NCBI GenBank assembly: GCA_027486675.1
Contig: JAIXOQ010000008.1
Location: forward strand, 1-64,000
Origin: Pseudomonadota bacterium
GTDB lineage: Bacteria > Bdellovibrionota > UBA1018 > CAIMNF01
DNA: 64,000 nucleotides
Reading direction: 5' to 3'
Shown here: positions 14,712-22,953 of the stretch, in pieces
Layout of the letters: the number at the start of each line of letters is the position of its first letter
Numbering within the stretch: position 1 is the stretch's first letter
Notes under the pieces: generated by a model
What the model was told of the DNA's origin: nothing
Databases searched by the model: none
The model's input: only the letters and a program-made list of their open reading frames with translations
Position numbers and translations under genes: made by a program

Positions 14712-15836
14712 ATGCGCTTTTTTACCCTGTCGCTGTCTATTCTTCTGGTGCTGACCTTGTCGGCGCCGGCAGTTGCACGGACATTCCAGGGTTCCGTCTT
14801 TTGTAGACTATATGGGGACGAGTCCCTTACCTTTCAGCACAAGTTTTTGAAGCGTCCCCTGGTGGTGGAGTTCGCGAAGAACAATCCCGAGTTCAGAGTT
14901 GTCCTTGAAGAAAAGACATTCGAGTGGGGACCGGAAGGATCTTGGATCAATAAGGATCCAAGCCTTGCCTACGCGGTGAGTGTGATCAAAAACTTAAAAA
15001 AGCAAGCCAACCTGTTAGGACGTACTCAAAGTCGGTCACCTGCACAAAAGTGGGAGCTCTTCGAAGCTCTATTTCTTGAGCATACTGAGGCCGTGGATGC
15101 CTATATCGCAGAGAAATATCCACACATTCATCTTTCGTGGCGGAGGTTTACGGCTGTTCTTAAACAGGATCTTGACCGTGAAAAAAGTGAAGGCGTTCAA
15201 GAGGCTTCAACATCCACTTTTTCTTTGTGGACTTACATTGATTTCTACATCACCCAGTTAGACGCTCTCATTCATCTTCCAAATGTTCAGGCCTTTCAGG
15301 TTTCTTTGGCGACCTTGCCTGAGGAGAATGAATACACCAGCGACGCCCGCATGCTGATCTACCAGCTTTCGGGCTTATTGCCCGCTAGAATTGAAAAGAA
15401 ACTTTCTAACCCTGGAAAGTTTTATAAAAAGTTTAGGACTTATCACGATCACTTGATGAACAAGCCGTCGACTGCCACGCAAGAGCATTATCTTGAAACT
15501 TGGATACGTTCGAAGGTTCATGATTTTTTGATTGAGATAGACGGGGATCTTTGTTTTGTTAAGGCAAAGGAATTTCACCAGAGAGTCACATTGCAGTACT
15601 ACTTCGGTGTAGTCGGACCCGCTGCGAAGAATCACCACAAGTCGCTGTTGCTTCAAATGAACGAGCTCCACAGTTTTAACGAACTGCTGGGCTACGATAA
15701 AGAGCAGCAAAGGACTCGGTTTAAGATCGCTACTTATTTTTCCGGCGAATTTGACCCAGAGGTCAAAAAAAAGATCCAAAACAAGAAGTTAATCTGGCTA
15801 GATCCCGCCGAGTATTCTGAAAAAATCGAATGGTAA
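14712..15836 (+). CDS. Exported protein of unknown function
   Basis: A 374-residue protein with a clear signal peptide (MRFFTLSLSILLVLTLSAPAVART, cleavage near residue 22). The mature part is mostly helical and charged, with no transmembrane segment, no HExxH and only two mature Cys. I recognise no family. It starts a same-strand run with the S41 protease, which begins 18 bases after its stop, and then PPK2, so it may be a partner, regulator or substrate of that protease. That link is inference from position. Confidence 0.7.
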   Translation: MRFFTLSLSILLVLTLSAPAVARTFQGSVFCRLYGDESLTFQHKFLKRPLVVEFAKNNPEFRVVLEEKTFEWGPEGSWINKDPSLAYAVSVIKNLKKQANLLGRTQSRSPAQKWELFEALFLEHTEAVDAYIAEKYPHIHLSWRRFTAVLKQDLDREKSEGVQEASTSTFSLWTYIDFYITQLDALIHLPNVQAFQVSLATLPEENEYTSDARMLIYQLSGLLPARIEKKLSNPGKFYKKFRTYHDHLMNKPSTATQEHYLETWIRSKVHDFLIEIDGDLCFVKAKEFHQRVTLQYYFGVVGPAAKNHHKSLLLQMNELHSFNELLGYDKEQQRTRFKIATYFSGEFDPEVKKKIQNKKLIWLDPAEYSEKIEW

Positions 15837-15854
15837 TCGTGTAATGTCTGGTGG

Positions 15855-17534
15855 GTGGGATTTGGGGTAAAAATTTGGCTTTTTGGATTTCTGGTACTCG
15901 GTCTTCCTTTGGCCTGGGCGGAGACTCCAACTTCAGAGTGGGATTCCACGGCAGTTAGATTTAGATCCTTTGAAAAATACGTTCTGCCCCAATGTCATAA
16001 AAGCGTTCTGATCTCTTTAGGTTGCTTAGAAGCCCTCAACACTCTTGCTGCTCGGCTGAAAGATCCAACGATCTTGCTTTTTGAAGGGATGGAAAGCGCA
16101 TATCCAGATCGGCTTGGACCACTCTTTGAGCAGCACCCAAAGCAGCATCAGTTGGTCAGAGAGTACAGCTTACGGATTCGGATACGTCCCACCTCTTACC
16201 AAGAGCGTGCTCTTGCGATTGGTAGCAGATTAGATCTTTTTGAGTCGCATCTGCTTAGACTTCGAAACTCTGGGGCATACTTCCCTTTTCAGTATTTCTT
16301 TAAAAATCTTTCCTTTCGTTTTTTGAAATCAAAGACCAAGCGAGTGTCTGAGGCAGCTGTCGCCTCTGAGATGATCAATGCATTCCTCGCAACCGCTTTT
16401 GATCCACACACCCATTTGATCGCTGCAGGTAAAGCGGAAAGTACCAATGATTCAGACGATTCAAAGAAAAATGTAATTCCCACGGTAGGGATTGGAGTGC
16501 TTTTAGAAAAGTTCCCTTTCGGATGGGGAATTACCCACGTAGATCGACTTGGGCCTGCGGCTCAAGCCGGAGTAAGGCCTGGGGATGTACTTCTCCGTGT
16601 GGATGGGGAACTGACCAAACGCATGAATCTCTGGACCCTTGCCGAAAAAATTTCAGGTCATCCTTGTGCGGCTCATCGTTTGACACTACTCAGGAATGGA
16701 AAGAGACTAGATCTTTCCGTAACACACTTTTTGTACACTCCATCCACAGTTGAGTTTCAAGTGCTTCGATCAGGCGGTCGCATCGGGCACATTAAGATCC
16801 GTACATTCAATGAGGCACGGCTTCCTCGAAACGCAGATGACTTCCTACGGGCAATTGACCCATTCGTGGATTCTTGGGTGCTGGATCTTCGTGGAAACGG
16901 GGGAGGCAACCTCCAAGATGGGATCTCGGTGGCTTCCATGTTTCTTGGAAGGAAAGAGATTGTTCGAATCGTCAGTGATGAAGGCGTGGTCCAGCGGAAA
17001 TATGGGAAGTTTGAGGCGGTTAGTCGTAAGCCATTAGTCGTGTTGATCGACAATGAGTCTGCAAGCGCATCTGAGCTTGTCGCGCAAAGTTTGGAGGATC
17101 ACAAACGTGCCTGGATCGTGGGGGACCGTTCCTACGGGAAGGGGACTGGGCAAAGGGTGATTTCCTTGCCTGGGGATGTACAGCTGGCAACAACGGCCTT
17201 TACATTCTTTGGCCCCCGAAAAATTACTCCGCAGGTGCGTGGTGTTTTTACTGATTTTTCCGTTCCCCATCGGCCGGATCAGCCCTTAGCGGATCTCAAT
17301 GTGCTTCGGGAAGAGTCGTATTACGCGCGGCCTCGGGAAATTCAGGGAGCCCAATGGAGCCACGCAAGGCCCAAGGATCTGGAGTGGATGAAGGTCTGCG
17401 TGGATAAAACGGGGAGCGCAAAGAAGCTGTTTGAAGATTCAATAAAGAAATCCCGTGTTCCCGATTACAGGATGTTTGTTGCGATTGATGTGGTCCGGTG
17501 TCAGTACTGGTTACAAGATGCCAAAAGACTCTAA
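15855..17534 (+). CDS. Secreted S41 (carboxyl-terminal-processing type) serine protease with PDZ domain
   Basis: A 559-residue exported protease from a GTG start, with signal peptide KIWLFGFLVLGLPLAWAE. After a helical N-domain, a PDZ domain spans about residues 205-290 (VDRLGPAAQAGVRPGDVLLRVDGE). The S41 core follows (about 300-470): IGHIKIRTFNE, WVLDLRGNGGGNLQDG, then the Ser404/Lys429 dyad in ESASASE and SYGKGTGQ. The 25-residue Ser-Lys spacing equals that of CtpB-type enzymes, so it should be active. The C-terminus extends about 90 residues beyond the core. It overlaps PPK2 by 17 bases. Confidence 0.9.
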   Translation: MGFGVKIWLFGFLVLGLPLAWAETPTSEWDSTAVRFRSFEKYVLPQCHKSVLISLGCLEALNTLAARLKDPTILLFEGMESAYPDRLGPLFEQHPKQHQLVREYSLRIRIRPTSYQERALAIGSRLDLFESHLLRLRNSGAYFPFQYFFKNLSFRFLKSKTKRVSEAAVASEMINAFLATAFDPHTHLIAAGKAESTNDSDDSKKNVIPTVGIGVLLEKFPFGWGITHVDRLGPAAQAGVRPGDVLLRVDGELTKRMNLWTLAEKISGHPCAAHRLTLLRNGKRLDLSVTHFLYTPSTVEFQVLRSGGRIGHIKIRTFNEARLPRNADDFLRAIDPFVDSWVLDLRGNGGGNLQDGISVASMFLGRKEIVRIVSDEGVVQRKYGKFEAVSRKPLVVLIDNESASASELVAQSLEDHKRAWIVGDRSYGKGTGQRVISLPGDVQLATTAFTFFGPRKITPQVRGVFTDFSVPHRPDQPLADLNVLREESYYARPREIQGAQWSHARPKDLEWMKVCVDKTGSAKKLFEDSIKKSRVPDYRMFVAIDVVRCQYWLQDAKRL

Positions 17535-18267
17535 ATACAAAAGTGTTCTGACGCCTAAAATCCAGGCTGCATCTCAGAGTTTTTTTAGCTCAAAAGAGGC
17601 ATACGAAGCAGAGCTGCTTGAGCGTCAGATTGAATTGCTCTCGGTGCAGCAGAGGATCCACAGCCAAAAAAGGAAAGTGGTGATTGTTTTTGAGGGCCCA
17701 GACGCTGCTGGAAAAGGTGGAATCATCAAACGCCTCACTGAAAAGTTAGATCCAAGAGGCGTACGGGTGCACGCGACCTCGAAACCCGATTTTGTAGAAT
17801 CCAAGCAGCACTATTTTCAAAGATTTTTTGAACGACTTCCAGAACCGGGTACGATCGCGATCTTTGATCGCAGCTGGTATGGCCGTGTCTTAGTCGAGCG
17901 GGTCGAAGAATTGATCACCGAGGAAACTTGGGAGCGAGCGTTTACTGAGATCAATGCGGTGGAAAAGATGTGGGTCGATGACGGAGTGATTGTTCTCAAA
18001 TATTTTCTGGACCTCACCTGGCAAGAACAGAAAGTGCGTTTTTTAGAGCGAAAGAGGGATCCTTTAAAATCTTGGAAGCTTGGTCCAGAGGATCATCGCA
18101 ACCGCAGCCAGTGGGTCGCCTACCATCGTGCCTTTAAAGCAATGCTCAAAGAGACAGATACCCAGTGCGCACGTTGGCGGGTTATCCCCGCAGATAGCAA
18201 ATGGTTTGCAAGAGTTCAGGTCTTAGGTGACATAAGAAAGCGCTGTACGAAGAATTTAGAGCAATAA
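17518..18267 (+). CDS. ppk2: Polyphosphate kinase 2 family protein
   Basis: PPK2 enzymes transfer phosphate between polyphosphate and nucleotides. From ATG 17518 the protein has 249 residues. It shows Walker A FEGPDAAGKGGIIKRL (about 59-74), the Walker B-like AIFDRSWYGRVLVERVE (about 117-133) and the lid RKRDPLKSWKLGPEDHRNRSQW (about 181-202). Longer versions starting at 17455 would run through the end of the S41 gene and are less likely. It has a single kinase domain, but I cannot assign class I, II or III by eye. Last gene of the exported protein-S41-PPK2 run. Confidence 0.9.
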   Translation: MPKDSKYKSVLTPKIQAASQSFFSSKEAYEAELLERQIELLSVQQRIHSQKRKVVIVFEGPDAAGKGGIIKRLTEKLDPRGVRVHATSKPDFVESKQHYFQRFFERLPEPGTIAIFDRSWYGRVLVERVEELITEETWERAFTEINAVEKMWVDDGVIVLKYFLDLTWQEQKVRFLERKRDPLKSWKLGPEDHRNRSQWVAYHRAFKAMLKETDTQCARWRVIPADSKWFARVQVLGDIRKRCTKNLEQ

Positions 18268-18313
18268 ACGACTCTGATCCTAAAAATCACCTTGTGCCGG
18301 TTCGAAGAGGCAA

Positions 18314-18342
18314 GCTATTGTTATTGAGAATCAATATCAATA
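18314..18342 (+). promoter_or_regulatory. Fur-box-like operator upstream of the TonB receptor
   Basis: ATTGA-GAA-TCAAT is a perfect 5-3-5 palindrome inside TATTGTTATTGAGAATCAATATCAATAG. It resembles overlapping GATAAT/ATTATC-type Fur repeats. It sits 10 bases before the ATG of an iron-type TonB receptor and abuts its AGGGG ribosome site. Iron-dependent repression is therefore likely; the call rests on sequence resemblance and context. Confidence 0.7.
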
Positions 18343-18351
18343 GGGGTGCAG

Positions 18352-20487
18352 ATGGGTCGTTTTAGGCTGTTGTTTGGTATTTCTTGTTTCCTGGGACTTC
18401 AGGCTTTAGGCGCCGAATCTGAAATGCCTAAGGAAAAGCTGCCTCGGGCCTTTGAGACGGTTATAGGCGACAGGTGGTCTAAGGCTTCGGCCTTTGAAAC
18501 CCAAGGCTATGACCAGAAGGGGAGGCTCCTATCGGGAAAAGGATCGACCAAGACGGAACTAGAGACACTTCCCTCTGTGCCCACGCAGAACTTCCGGCAA
18601 TTGTTTTCAAAAACGCCAGGGCTCTTGACCAGTGAAGTCGCAAACGAAAGTTTTGCTTCCATTTCCTACCGGGGATTAGGTGATCCGCACGAAGGTTTTA
18701 ACATCCTCATGCTTCAAGACGGCATACCCATTTCGCCCGACATGTATGGCTATCCTGCGAACTACTACATTCCATCCACCGATAGCTTAAGCGCGACCGA
18801 ATTTGTGCGCGGAGGCGCAAGTTTGTTGTACGGCCCTCAACCCGGGGGTGCGCTGAACTATGTCACCCGAAAGCCGCGTTTGGATCAGGGAATTAAGTCC
18901 CGATTGAGTCTTAGAGGTGGATCAAAGAATTTCCTGTCTGCTTCAGGCGAAATCACAGGGTCAGTGGGAGACACTGCAGTCTTAGGCTCGATTCAAAATC
19001 GATCCTCAGATGGATTTAGGTCGGGGAATAGTGATTTCTCAGTCACAAATGTTTCTATAAAAACAGCGACTCGCATCAATGACAAAACACAGGTTTCTCT
19101 AGACGGCGGTTACAACCAAGGCAGATTCGCTGAAGCAGGAGGAGTTGCCTTGAGTCCCGCAGCAGGGCTTGTTGCTTTGGATGATCCATATCGAAATTCT
19201 CTTAGTTTTGATCATCTAGACATCGAGCGCTCTTATGGTGTCTTAGGTGTCACCCACGAAATGAGCTCAAGGTCCTTCTTGGCTATCAAACTTTTTGGAT
19301 CCGTGACTGAGAGAAACAGCTATCGGCAAAACTTAGGCACAGCCACCCAGTTTGGCGGAATACCAAACGCGGATGCAAATACGATTCAAAAACAAAGCTT
19401 CAGACAGTTAGGCCTGGATGCGCGCTACCAGCTCGACTCTGAAATCCTAGGCGGTAAAAATACATGGACTGCGGGGATATTGGGTTATGCGGTGGATTCT
19501 CCTTTTGTGCAAGAGCTTGGAGAGACCGCGAAGGCTTCTTCTGGTGCTACCCAGAAGGACATCGATCGAAAGACACGGGTTCTTTCATTGTTTACAGAAA
19601 GTAGATTTTCTTGGGGGGGTTTTTCGATCACCCCAGGCGTGAGACTTGAAAATATTTATCAAAGCATCGCGGAGCTTAAAAATGTAGGCGCCACGGTTCC
19701 ACTGAGGTCCGATAAAAACTTTGTCATGAAACCGCTCTTTGGCGGTGGTGTTGAATACAGAATTGATACCTCGAATACAACCTATCTCAACGTATCTCAA
19801 GGCTATAAGCCAGTTACCTTTCAGGATGCGATCCCGCTTCGCGTGGGTGACGGCATCAGTGAAGATATCCGTGCTGCAAACACGGTCAGCAGTGAAGTCG
19901 GAGTGAGAGGGCAGGGAAGTGATTGGTGGTCTTATGATTCGTCTGCTTTCTATATCACTTATGACAATCAGTTCGGCCGAGTAGGAAGTGTGATTCAGAA
20001 TACCGGTGGGGCAAGGCACTTTGGGCTGAACGGTGCATTTGAGATGGATCTATCAACGCTGATCGATCGATCTGTCGGTTCCGCTTTGCATAAAGATATC
20101 GGTGCCTTTCACCTCTTCGGAAATGTACAGGCTTTAAATGCGCAATTTGATCAGGGGCCATTGCGTGGAAACCGGCCGCAATATGCGCCTTCCTATTTGG
20201 TACGTTCAGGCGTGACCTATTACCCGGTTCCGTCTACCAAGTTCATGCTTCTGAATACTTTTGTGAGTCGCCATTTCGGGGATGACGGCAATAGTGGAAA
20301 CTTCGTGATCCCAGCTTACCGAGTTTGGGATCTCACGGCAGAGGTTGAGGTTTTTCAGGATCAACTGTCCGTCGTAGGTGGAATCTATAATCTGTTCAAT
20401 AACTTTTATTGGTCGAGAGTCCGGTCCAATGGAATTGAACCAGCAAACCCACGTAATTTCTACGTGGGTTTGACTGGTAGAATTTAG
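18352..20487 (+). CDS. TonB-dependent receptor, FecA/siderophore type
   Basis: An outer-membrane active transporter of 711 residues from ATG 18352 (AGGGG upstream). The signal peptide is MGRFRLLFGISCFLGLQALGA. The plug domain (about 65-175) has NFRQLFSKTPGLLT, SYRGLGDPHEGFNILMLQDG and FVRGGASLLYGPQPGGALNYVTRKP. The 22-strand barrel follows and ends in PRNFYVGLTGRI. The plug resembles FecA-like ferric citrate/siderophore receptors more than BtuB. No N-terminal FecR-signalling extension is evident. The Fur-like site upstream supports iron uptake. The last 40 bases hold a 12-bp perfect inverted repeat. Confidence 0.9.
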   Translation: MGRFRLLFGISCFLGLQALGAESEMPKEKLPRAFETVIGDRWSKASAFETQGYDQKGRLLSGKGSTKTELETLPSVPTQNFRQLFSKTPGLLTSEVANESFASISYRGLGDPHEGFNILMLQDGIPISPDMYGYPANYYIPSTDSLSATEFVRGGASLLYGPQPGGALNYVTRKPRLDQGIKSRLSLRGGSKNFLSASGEITGSVGDTAVLGSIQNRSSDGFRSGNSDFSVTNVSIKTATRINDKTQVSLDGGYNQGRFAEAGGVALSPAAGLVALDDPYRNSLSFDHLDIERSYGVLGVTHEMSSRSFLAIKLFGSVTERNSYRQNLGTATQFGGIPNADANTIQKQSFRQLGLDARYQLDSEILGGKNTWTAGILGYAVDSPFVQELGETAKASSGATQKDIDRKTRVLSLFTESRFSWGGFSITPGVRLENIYQSIAELKNVGATVPLRSDKNFVMKPLFGGGVEYRIDTSNTTYLNVSQGYKPVTFQDAIPLRVGDGISEDIRAANTVSSEVGVRGQGSDWWSYDSSAFYITYDNQFGRVGSVIQNTGGARHFGLNGAFEMDLSTLIDRSVGSALHKDIGAFHLFGNVQALNAQFDQGPLRGNRPQYAPSYLVRSGVTYYPVPSTKFMLLNTFVSRHFGDDGNSGNFVIPAYRVWDLTAEVEVFQDQLSVVGGIYNLFNNFYWSRVRSNGIEPANPRNFYVGLTGRI
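20444..20472. repeat. 12-bp perfect inverted repeat at the 3' end of the TonB receptor gene
   Basis: CAAACCCACGTA (20444-20455) and TACGTGGGTTTG (20461-20472) pair perfectly across a 5-base loop. It is inside the coding region, 12 bases before the stop codon, between two convergent genes. It could end or stabilise transcripts from both sides. The T-run on either strand is only three bases. Confidence 0.6.
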
Positions 20488-20506
20488 ATCTGAAGGGGCC
20501 GGAGGA

Positions 20507-21955
20507 TTACTGTCCCTGACCTGCGGAATAGCCCTTTTCTCCATCAAAGAGGTAAAGGTTTTCTGTCTTAATCACTTCGATCCCGGCAGTGACGAGGTCT
20601 CGGAGCAGCATCCAGATGACGGCAGGATTGCTGATGCTACCCTCTTTGGCTACAAGGCGGCAGCGCCAATGGTCTGTGCAGAAGGTTTCATCAAATCCGT
20701 CTGGATAAACCTTTACACCCCGATTGGTGATCATCTGTAGCTCAAGAGGAACGTGACTTAAAACCTTCTTGATGCGTGCAGCGAGGGTTTCGACGTTTTT
20801 GTTGTCCTCTTGCACAAACACATCGACGCCGACCAATTCTTTGTAAGCTCTTTTTTGTGCCGATCTTTTGTAAATGAGATTGAGTGGTTTCTCCTCAGGA
20901 TAGTTTGCAGATGGCAGAGTTTTTGGTTCCTCCTTGAGCCGTGCAATCACTGCCTTCGCAAAATCACGAGTCCCGACCCTTTTTGTGCTGACTCCTTCTT
21001 GAAAGATGTCATAGGTGTGCATTCCGTCCTCAATGGTCTTTAGCCAAGCATTATGTACCTTCTCTGCGCATTGATTTTGGCCAATATGGATCAGCATCTG
21101 CACTGCTGCTAAAATGAGGCCGCTTGGATTTGCAAGATCCTGTCCCGCCCTTCGGGGTGCAGATCCATGGATTGCCTCAAACATGGATTGGGTCTCGCCC
21201 ACGTTTGCCGATCCTGCAAGTCCGACAGAGCCAGCGATTTGGGCGGCCACATCACTTAAGATGTCCCCGTAAAGGTTTGGCATGACGATCACATCAAAGA
21301 CCTCTGGCGTGTCCGCAAGCTTTGCAGCACCAATATCGACAATCCAGTGTTCCTTCTCAATGCTTGGATACTCGGATCCGATTTCATCAAATACCTTATG
21401 AAAGAGTCCGTCGGTCATCTTCATGATGTTGTCTTTTGTGAAGCAGGTCACTTTCTTGCGGCCTGCACGTTTTGCGTATTCAAAAGCATAACGAACGATT
21501 TTTTCGCATCCAGGACGAGTAATGAGTTTCAGACATTGATAGACCTCATCGGTTTGCCGGTGTTCAATGCCAGCGTAAAGATCTTCCTCGTTTTCACGGA
21601 TGATCACTAAATCCATCTTAGGGTGCTTCGTTCGAATGAAAGGTGAGTACGCTCGACAAGGGCGAACGTTCGAGTAGAGTCCTAGAGTTTTACGAATCGT
21701 AACATTGAGGCTTTTAAATCCTGTTCCCTGAGGCGTAGTGATTGGAGCCTTGAGGAAGACTTGATTGCGTCTGAGGATATCCCAAGATTTATCCTCGATC
21801 CCTGCTTTAAAGCCACGGTTGTAGACCTTTTCACCAATTTCGATCGTGTCGATTGCGATGTCGGCGCCTGCCGCCTCTAGGATAGAAAGTGTGGCGGCCA
21901 TGATTTCCGGCCCGATGCCATCTCCAAGAGCCACAGTAATGCGTTTTGTAGTCAT
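20507..21955 (-). CDS. icd: Isocitrate dehydrogenase (long, Thermus/Rickettsia-like type)
   Basis: A 482-residue cytoplasmic TCA-cycle enzyme converting isocitrate to 2-oxoglutarate. The core has ITVALGDGIGPEI at the N-terminus, LNVTIRKTLGLYSNVRPCRA (substrate-binding Ser/Thr-Arg region), IIRENEEDLYAGIEHRQ, the metal-binding MPNLYGDILSDVAAQIAGSVGLAGSAN and FEAIHGSAPRRAGQDLANP. The last 130 or so residues are the extra domain of the Thermus-type enzyme (FVQEDNKNVETLAARI...). A longer family member than E. coli Icd. Coenzyme choice cannot be fixed by eye. It is divergent from a LysR regulator with a shared 95-base intergenic region. Confidence 0.93.
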   Translation of the reverse strand: MTTKRITVALGDGIGPEIMAATLSILEAAGADIAIDTIEIGEKVYNRGFKAGIEDKSWDILRRNQVFLKAPITTPQGTGFKSLNVTIRKTLGLYSNVRPCRAYSPFIRTKHPKMDLVIIRENEEDLYAGIEHRQTDEVYQCLKLITRPGCEKIVRYAFEYAKRAGRKKVTCFTKDNIMKMTDGLFHKVFDEIGSEYPSIEKEHWIVDIGAAKLADTPEVFDVIVMPNLYGDILSDVAAQIAGSVGLAGSANVGETQSMFEAIHGSAPRRAGQDLANPSGLILAAVQMLIHIGQNQCAEKVHNAWLKTIEDGMHTYDIFQEGVSTKRVGTRDFAKAVIARLKEEPKTLPSANYPEEKPLNLIYKRSAQKRAYKELVGVDVFVQEDNKNVETLAARIKKVLSHVPLELQMITNRGVKVYPDGFDETFCTDHWRCRLVAKEGSISNPAVIWMLLRDLVTAGIEVIKTENLYLFDGEKGYSAGQGQ

Positions 21956-22009
21956 TTGCTTCTCCTCGGGTAGAGTTTCTAACGGAGATAATCAGTAATA
22001 AAATATATA

Positions 22010-22045
22010 AAATATCAAAAAGCATTCATAAAATAGATGATATTT
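22010..22045. promoter_or_regulatory. Inverted repeat between icd and the LysR gene
   Basis: AAATATCA (22010-22017) and TGATATTT (22038-22045) are perfect inverted 8-mers with a 20-base AT-rich centre. They lie in the divergent intergenic region and just before the LysR gene start. The arrangement fits a LysR-type operator that controls its own gene and icd. This is inference from symmetry and position. Confidence 0.45.
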
Positions 22046-22050
22046 GAGGA

Positions 22051-22953
22051 ATGCAGGCACTCAACTTTCACCACCTTTATATCTTTCTGGTCCTTGCAAC
22101 AGAGGGCGGTTTTACTAAGGCTGCAAAGAAGCTTTCGATTTCCCAATCTGCGGTTACATCGCAAGTGAAGACGCTTGAGGCCCAGCTTGGAGTCGTCCTG
22201 ATCGATCGATCGACCAAACACAAATTTGCACTCACTGAAGAAGGCTTAAGCGTGGTTGAATATTGTCGCACGATTTTTAAAGAGGGGGATGCATTACTCC
22301 AGTGGACAAGGACTCGGGAAGCTAAAAGGAGGGAGGTCCTTCGTGTCGGGGCACTCTCCGGGCTTTCAAGAAATCTTCAATACGAATTTCTAAGACCTGC
22401 GATTGAGTCCTCAGCAACCACACTCCAAGTAACAACGGGTGACCAAGAAAAGTTGGTGCGTTTGCTTTGCGACCACGCGATCGATTTAATCCTGTCTTCC
22501 CACAATGTATCGAGTGAAAACGCAAAGACACCCTTTTTCGCTCACGTGCTTTGTGCTTCGCCGGTAGTTTTTGTGACTCAAAAAAGTTCACGACTCCGCG
22601 ATGGTAGGCTCAGTGACTATCTGAAACGGAGTCCTCTTTATATTCCGGGAAAAGACTTCGAGGCAAGGCCGGAACTCGATGCTTTTTTACAAGGGTTAAA
22701 GGTACCTTTCAAGGTGAAGGGAGAGGTAGACGATATAGCGCTTTTAAGGCTGATCGCGCTCAGATCAGGAGCTGTAGTAGCGGTACCACGATTAGGAGTA
22801 GAAGCAGAGATCGGCAGCAAAGAAATCATTGTTCTAAAAAGTGCAGCCCAGATTCAGCAAAAATTTTATGCAATTACCCGCTTCCAAAGATTATCCAATC
22901 CGCTGCTCGCCGCTATGGTGAGTCGGGTCCGAGGCGACGATAAAGCTCGTTAG
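22051..22953 (+). CDS. LysR-family transcriptional regulator
   Basis: A 300-residue DNA-binding regulator. The N-terminal winged helix-turn-helix is clear: FHHLYIFLVLATEGGFTKAAKKLSISQSAVTSQVKTLEAQLGVVLIDRS (about residues 6-54), then an effector-binding domain from about 90. GAGGA directly touches the ATG at 22051, which is unusually tight spacing. No better in-frame start is seen, since the HTH begins at once. Divergent orientation suggests control of icd or of carbon flow. The 3' end overlaps the convergent M3 peptidase gene by 41 bases. Confidence 0.9.
   Translation: MQALNFHHLYIFLVLATEGGFTKAAKKLSISQSAVTSQVKTLEAQLGVVLIDRSTKHKFALTEEGLSVVEYCRTIFKEGDALLQWTRTREAKRREVLRVGALSGLSRNLQYEFLRPAIESSATTLQVTTGDQEKLVRLLCDHAIDLILSSHNVSSENAKTPFFAHVLCASPVVFVTQKSSRLRDGRLSDYLKRSPLYIPGKDFEARPELDAFLQGLKVPFKVKGEVDDIALLRLIALRSGAVVAVPRLGVEAEIGSKEIIVLKSAAQIQQKFYAITRFQRLSNPLLAAMVSRVRGDDKAR

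Noticed and set aside
15844-15870. Eight-codon leader frame before the S41 protease
   Set aside because: An ATG frame with stop overlaps the GTG start, but no regulatory logic or ribosome site is visible.
20059-20072. GATCGATCGATC runs (also near 22200)
   Set aside because: Short, in coding DNA, explained by Asp/Arg/Ile codons; no array or spacing pattern.
18314-20487. Cobalamin receptor BtuB
   Set aside because: The plug resembles FecA-type receptors, a Fur-like site precedes it, and the cobalamin riboswitch is 10 kb away in front of another gene.
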